Shown here: positions 61,347-64,000 of the stretch, one piece after another
Layout: every line of letters starts with the position of its first letter
Numbering within the stretch: position 1 is the stretch's first letter
Source of the DNA: Sphingobacterium micropteri
GTDB lineage: Bacteria > Bacteroidota > Bacteroidia > Sphingobacteriales > Sphingobacteriaceae
DNA: 64,000 nt
Direction of reading: 5' to 3'
Assembly (NCBI RefSeq): GCF_014692515.1
Contig: NZ_JACOIK010000011.1
Span: forward strand, 1-64,000
Position numbers and translations under genes: made by a program
The notes under the pieces: generated by a model
Told to the model about the DNA's origin: nothing
The model's input: the letters and a program-made list of their open reading frames with translations, nothing else
The model's database searches: none

Positions 61347-61363
61347 AACAACACTTGTGCCAA
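61347..61363 (-). promoter_or_regulatory. Sigma-54-like promoter sequence upstream of dnaK
   Basis: On the minus strand the sequence TTGGCAC-AAGTG-TTGTT matches the sigma-54 consensus TTGGCAC-N5-TTGCA except at the -12 C. It is 62 bases upstream of the ATG. The overlapping TAACCTTG is a one-mismatch sigma-A -7 box without a -33 TTG. Sigma-54 use is inference; the rest of the dnaK leader (61286-61531) shows no other clear element. Confidence 0.4.
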
Positions 61364-61531
61364 GGTTAAAATCGTCATAAAAATGTAGTTTATGTCGTTT
61401 TTCTTCTTATCTCCGCTGTCAATCTGTCATAATATTATCCAGAACCCTTCGCTTGCGGCTAGTAACATACGGCTAAAATATTTTTTTACCCAGAATAAAT
61501 TAGTAAATTCGTCTGGTAAGATAACATAAAC

Positions 61532-62083
61532 ATGACCTTTCAGGAATACTTAGACTATTTTGAACAAATTTTAGCCTCTCCTGAGGATTACGATCCCTAT
61601 GGAGATGAGGAATATTTAAATTACACAAAATTAAATTGGTCAAGGATGAACCGGTGGTTGAAACGGTTTGAACCGAATGATGCAGTAAAAAGCTTAATCG
61701 CAAGCATAACCGAACCTCAACACTGGATTGTAATCACCGAACCTTGGTGCGGCGATGCGGCCCACTCTGTGGCACAGCTTTATCAGATAGTGAAAAACAA
61801 TCCTAACATCGATTTTGAAATACAACTCCGTGATAAGGAACCATTCCTCATTGAAGATTATCTTACGAACGGAAGCAAATCTATACCTAAACTTATCATC
61901 CGGAATGATGTAGGTCATGACAAATTTATTTGGGGGCCTCGTCCACAACCATTGCAGGATATATATATGCAGATGAAAGCGGAAGGAAAGGCTTTCGCAG
62001 AAATTAACGAAGTTATACAAAAGTGGTATAATGAAGATAAAGGAGAGGTACTGCAAAGAGAACTGCTTACACAGTTAAGTTAA
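61532..62083 (+). CDS. Thioredoxin-fold protein with a WCGDA site
   Basis: A 183-residue cytoplasmic protein. After an acidic N-terminal region (~1-60) comes a thioredoxin-like domain: IVITEPWCGDAAHSVAQLYQIVKNNPNIDFEIQLRD, where the redox CxxC is reduced to a single Cys in Trp-Cys-Gly-Asp-Ala, and SKSIPKLIIRND gives the cis-Pro strand. Such WCGDA proteins are common in Bacteroidota and cannot do dithiol exchange in the usual way; role unknown. It lies downstream and on the opposite strand of dnaK and 20 bases before the YjbR-like gene. Confidence 0.82.
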   Translation: MTFQEYLDYFEQILASPEDYDPYGDEEYLNYTKLNWSRMNRWLKRFEPNDAVKSLIASITEPQHWIVITEPWCGDAAHSVAQLYQIVKNNPNIDFEIQLRDKEPFLIEDYLTNGSKSIPKLIIRNDVGHDKFIWGPRPQPLQDIYMQMKAEGKAFAEINEVIQKWYNEDKGEVLQRELLTQLS

Positions 62084-62103
62084 GTTAACAACCGTTTAAT
62101 AGG

Positions 62104-62460
62104 ATGAATATTGAAGACATTCGGGAGTACTGTCTTACTAAGCCGGCAGTAACAGAAGAATTACCTTTCGGTCCGGATACTTTGGTCTTTAAAGTGGGCG
62201 GAAAGGTGTTCTTGTTGGTAGGACTGGATCAAGTAGAATCTTTAAGCTTCAACGTGAAATGCGACCCTGACGAAGCCGTTGAATTACGACTAAACTATCC
62301 TGAAACGGTTATTCCCGGTTATCATATGAACAAAAAGCATTGGAATACGGTATATTGTAACCGCCAATTTTCGGATGAGCGTTTGAGGATGTTTATAGAT
62401 GACAGCTATGCATTGGTATACAATTCGCTATCTAAAGCAGTAAAGGAAACTATAAAGTAG
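62104..62460 (+). CDS. MmcQ/YjbR-family protein
   Basis: A 118-residue protein with the YjbR fold: IEDIREYCLTKPAVTEELPFGPDTLVFKVGGKVFLLV, FNVKCDPDEAVELRLNYPETVIPGYHMNKKHWNTV and LRMFIDDSYALVYNSLSKAVK. Family members have a double-wing DNA-binding-like fold with no established function. Twenty bases after the thioredoxin-fold gene on the same strand, so the two probably form an operon. Confidence 0.92.
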   Translation: MNIEDIREYCLTKPAVTEELPFGPDTLVFKVGGKVFLLVGLDQVESLSFNVKCDPDEAVELRLNYPETVIPGYHMNKKHWNTVYCNRQFSDERLRMFIDDSYALVYNSLSKAVKETIK

Positions 62461-62467
62461 TAACACA

Positions 62468-63328
62468 TTAGTAAATCAAATTCTCCAATAGATTCCGCCG
62501 TTGTTGCTGTGGGTTGGAGCCACCTCCGAAAAACCGATTATTACCCAATGCATCGAAAAAGTCGTTCATCGTCATGGGTTTACTTTTTTTGTCTCGCCAT
62601 TGGTTTGGGACATTATCTACCACAAAATCTACTTTGCGTGCCCAATAATTGATGTGCATTTCGGGAATGGCGAGTCCTAGTATCATGCCTGGGAGCCCGT
62701 GTACTAATGCAGGTCCTCCGGATATAGGGATTTGATCAGTATAAAAAGCTACTATATAAAGTGAATCCGGCGTGGCACCATTGACCCGCCGACAATCATA
62801 GCCTGCTATGTTTCGATATTCATCGGTAAAACGCCAGGTAATTTGCTGTAATGAATCTTGCAATAGGTATTTTTCGTCCAAATTCAATTCCAATTCGCTT
62901 GTGCCTTCACGGAAATTCTGATAATACACTTTCTGTTCGCCTGGCCTTGTGGATTGTCGAACATTCGGCGCACGATTCATATTTCTATTGCCTCCTCTGC
63001 CCCCACCCGTGCCACTGCGGCCGGAGCTCGCTGTGCTTCCCGTTGTTTCTGCTTCTTCTGCTGGAGTCATGAGTGTTTCGTCATCGTCAAATCGCAGGGT
63101 AAACATCGATGAGTTTTTCTCCGGTACATCATCGATGTTGCCGCCAAACCGCATCATCATGCCTCGATTTCTTCCGTCAGCTCGGTTGGTCATTTCACGC
63201 ATTCTTGCCCTTACATATACTTCTTTTTCAAAGCTAATAATGCCTTTGTTTGGGAAATACGCATGTTGTGCTGCTGTCTCAAAATAGCAGCATATCAGTA
63301 CGATATATAGTAAAATCAGTTTGCTCAT
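62468..63328 (-). CDS. GLPGLI-family secreted protein
   Basis: A 286-residue exported protein (signal ~1-20, FETAAQ). The family motif is in VHGLPGMILGLAIPEMHINYWARKV, and DEYRNIAGYDCRRVNGATPDSLYIVAFYTDQIPI is the upstream conserved part. A Gly/Asn/Ser/Arg-rich insertion lies at ~95-125 (TGGGRGGNRNMNRAPNVR). GLPGLI proteins are widespread in Bacteroidota, unassigned, and normally follow a TonB-receptor-like barrel gene; that is the arrangement here, with 3 bases between genes. Confidence 0.88.
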   Translation of the reverse strand: MSKLILLYIVLICCYFETAAQHAYFPNKGIISFEKEVYVRARMREMTNRADGRNRGMMMRFGGNIDDVPEKNSSMFTLRFDDDETLMTPAEEAETTGSTASSGRSGTGGGRGGNRNMNRAPNVRQSTRPGEQKVYYQNFREGTSELELNLDEKYLLQDSLQQITWRFTDEYRNIAGYDCRRVNGATPDSLYIVAFYTDQIPISGGPALVHGLPGMILGLAIPEMHINYWARKVDFVVDNVPNQWRDKKSKPMTMNDFFDALGNNRFFGGGSNPQQQRRNLLENLIY

Positions 63329-63331
63329 TTT

Positions 63332-64000
63332 TTAATCTCCACTTTTCTTTCCTAAATTCTTGTTAAAATCCCATTTTACACCAACCATAAAGTATTGGGT
63401 AAGCATCTCTTGTTGCGTTTCGGAGAAACTATTGTTGTTGAAAGAACGATTTGTATTGTTAAAGCTATTGAATACATCGAAAGCTTTTACGCTTAGTAAA
63501 AGCGATTCATCTTTTAATAGTTTGCGGGTAAGCTCCAAATTCATATAGAATTGCTGGATAGGATCGGGGAACACCTTAGATTTTCCGGTATAGCTGTAGA
63601 ACAGTACTTGGGTTAGGCTGAATTTAAACGGAAGAAAATATTTTAAGTCGGCATTTGCTGACGATCGAAACGCCGTATTATTGAGCTGTCGCTGGATGGT
63701 ATTTACTTCATTGTTCACTCCAAAGCTTAGATTGAGATTAAAATCGATATTTTTTGAGTTTTGCTTATTTGCATTAATGCCTCCCTGCGCATTTGTGTTG
63801 TTGCTACGATTGAGATCACCGTTAATATATCCATAATTGTTGCTGAACTGTGCAGATGTAAACGGACCAAACTGTACATTACCGTTTAAGATTGGTCGGG
63901 TATAGTTGGCGTAAATACGGCCATTCCAGTTAACGTGGTCTTGAATATTGACGAATGTCGTGGTAGTTCTTCCCTCGTCATCGATAATCGATCGGTTTAC
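63332..64000 (-). CDS. TonB-receptor-like outer-membrane barrel, N-terminal part outside the window
   Basis: The minus-strand frame is open from the stop at 63332 to the window edge (223 codons visible); no upstream stop occurs, so the gene continues beyond 64000 and only the C-terminal barrel is seen. Strands such as HVNWNGRIYANYTRPILNG, GPFTSAQFSNNYGYING and LNLSFGVNNEVNTIQRQLNN, and the end MVGVKWDFNKNLGKKSGD, are those of OMP_b-brl_3 receptors. It is upstream of and nearly abutting the GLPGLI gene. Its substrate is unknown. The gene should not be started at the internal GTG at 63718. Confidence 0.85.
   Translation of the reverse strand, partial: VNRSIIDDEGRTTTTFVNIQDHVNWNGRIYANYTRPILNGNVQFGPFTSAQFSNNYGYINGDLNRSNNTNAQGGINANKQNSKNIDFNLNLSFGVNNEVNTIQRQLNNTAFRSSANADLKYFLPFKFSLTQVLFYSYTGKSKVFPDPIQQFYMNLELTRKLLKDESLLLSVKAFDVFNSFNNTNRSFNNNSFSETQQEMLTQYFMVGVKWDFNKNLGKKSGD

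Noticed and set aside
63332-63718. A complete 128-residue protein starting at GTG 63718
   Set aside because: The frame stays open without a stop to the window edge and carries barrel strands throughout, so the GTG is internal to a longer gene.

Overview
This window comes from a Bacteroidota genome, most likely in the order Sphingobacteriales (Sphingobacterium/Pedobacter/Parapedobacter type); I cannot fix the genus. The evidence is two SusC/SusD outer-membrane uptake pairs, an STN-domain SusC with an ECF sigma factor and FecR anti-sigma factor, a Nudix-type AraR regulator, lipoproteins with Bacteroidota-style N-termini, a GLPGLI-family protein beside an outer-membrane barrel, FKBP-like lipoproteins, and promoters of the TTG-N~20-TAnnTTTG type (best example 38211-38241).

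Layout. 0-2 kb: a small lipoprotein and a predicted outer-membrane protein. 1.9-10.9 kb: an L-arabinose locus with a GntR-type regulator, a Nudix-fold AraR-like repressor on the opposite strand, ribulokinase (araB), ribulose-5-phosphate 4-epimerase (araD), arabinose isomerase (araA), a sodium/sugar symporter and a secreted mutarotase. 10.9-23.4 kb: a polysaccharide utilisation locus with a divergent ECF sigma factor, FecR, SusC, SusD, then GH43, GH28 and GH115 enzymes. Together these suggest that an arabinose-, galactose- and uronic-acid-containing plant glycan (arabinogalactan or pectin side chains) is bound and imported by SusCD, trimmed by the enzymes, and its arabinose passed to the symporter and the AraA-AraB-AraD pathway, ending in D-xylulose 5-phosphate.

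23.4-28.4 kb: a DUF4136-type lipoprotein, glutamine-dependent NAD synthetase, a RelB/RelE-like toxin-antitoxin pair, an apparently orphan antitoxin-like gene and two FKBP-like lipoproteins. 28.4-32.3 kb: a visibly AT-rich accessory block with a secreted protein, a large outer-membrane barrel protein that appears to start at TTG, and a non-coding ~520 bp stretch with a degenerate ~21-nt periodic array (containing a 104-bp duplication) and a long palindrome. 32.3-39.1 kb: a fibronectin-III protein, a CBS-pair protein, a probable metal-linked TonB receptor/thioredoxin/small membrane protein cluster, panC-panD, and a short GT5-like protein.

39.2-50.9 kb: a Tat-exported Gfo/Idh oxidoreductase, two identical tRNA-Asp genes, prfA, an SMR transporter, a second SusC/SusD pair, and a compact minus-strand operon (LpxH-like phosphatase, Crp/Fnr regulator, histidine kinase, response regulator). 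51-64 kb: prolyl oligopeptidase, beta-carbonic anhydrase with a SulP anion transporter, a HerA-like ATPase, a nucleotidyltransferase, dnaK (with a sigma-54-like promoter candidate), a thioredoxin-fold protein, a YjbR-like protein, and a GLPGLI protein with an outer-membrane receptor that runs off the window end. No rRNA, CRISPR array, transposase, phage gene or replication origin was seen. All family assignments come from reading sequence motifs; no database search was run.
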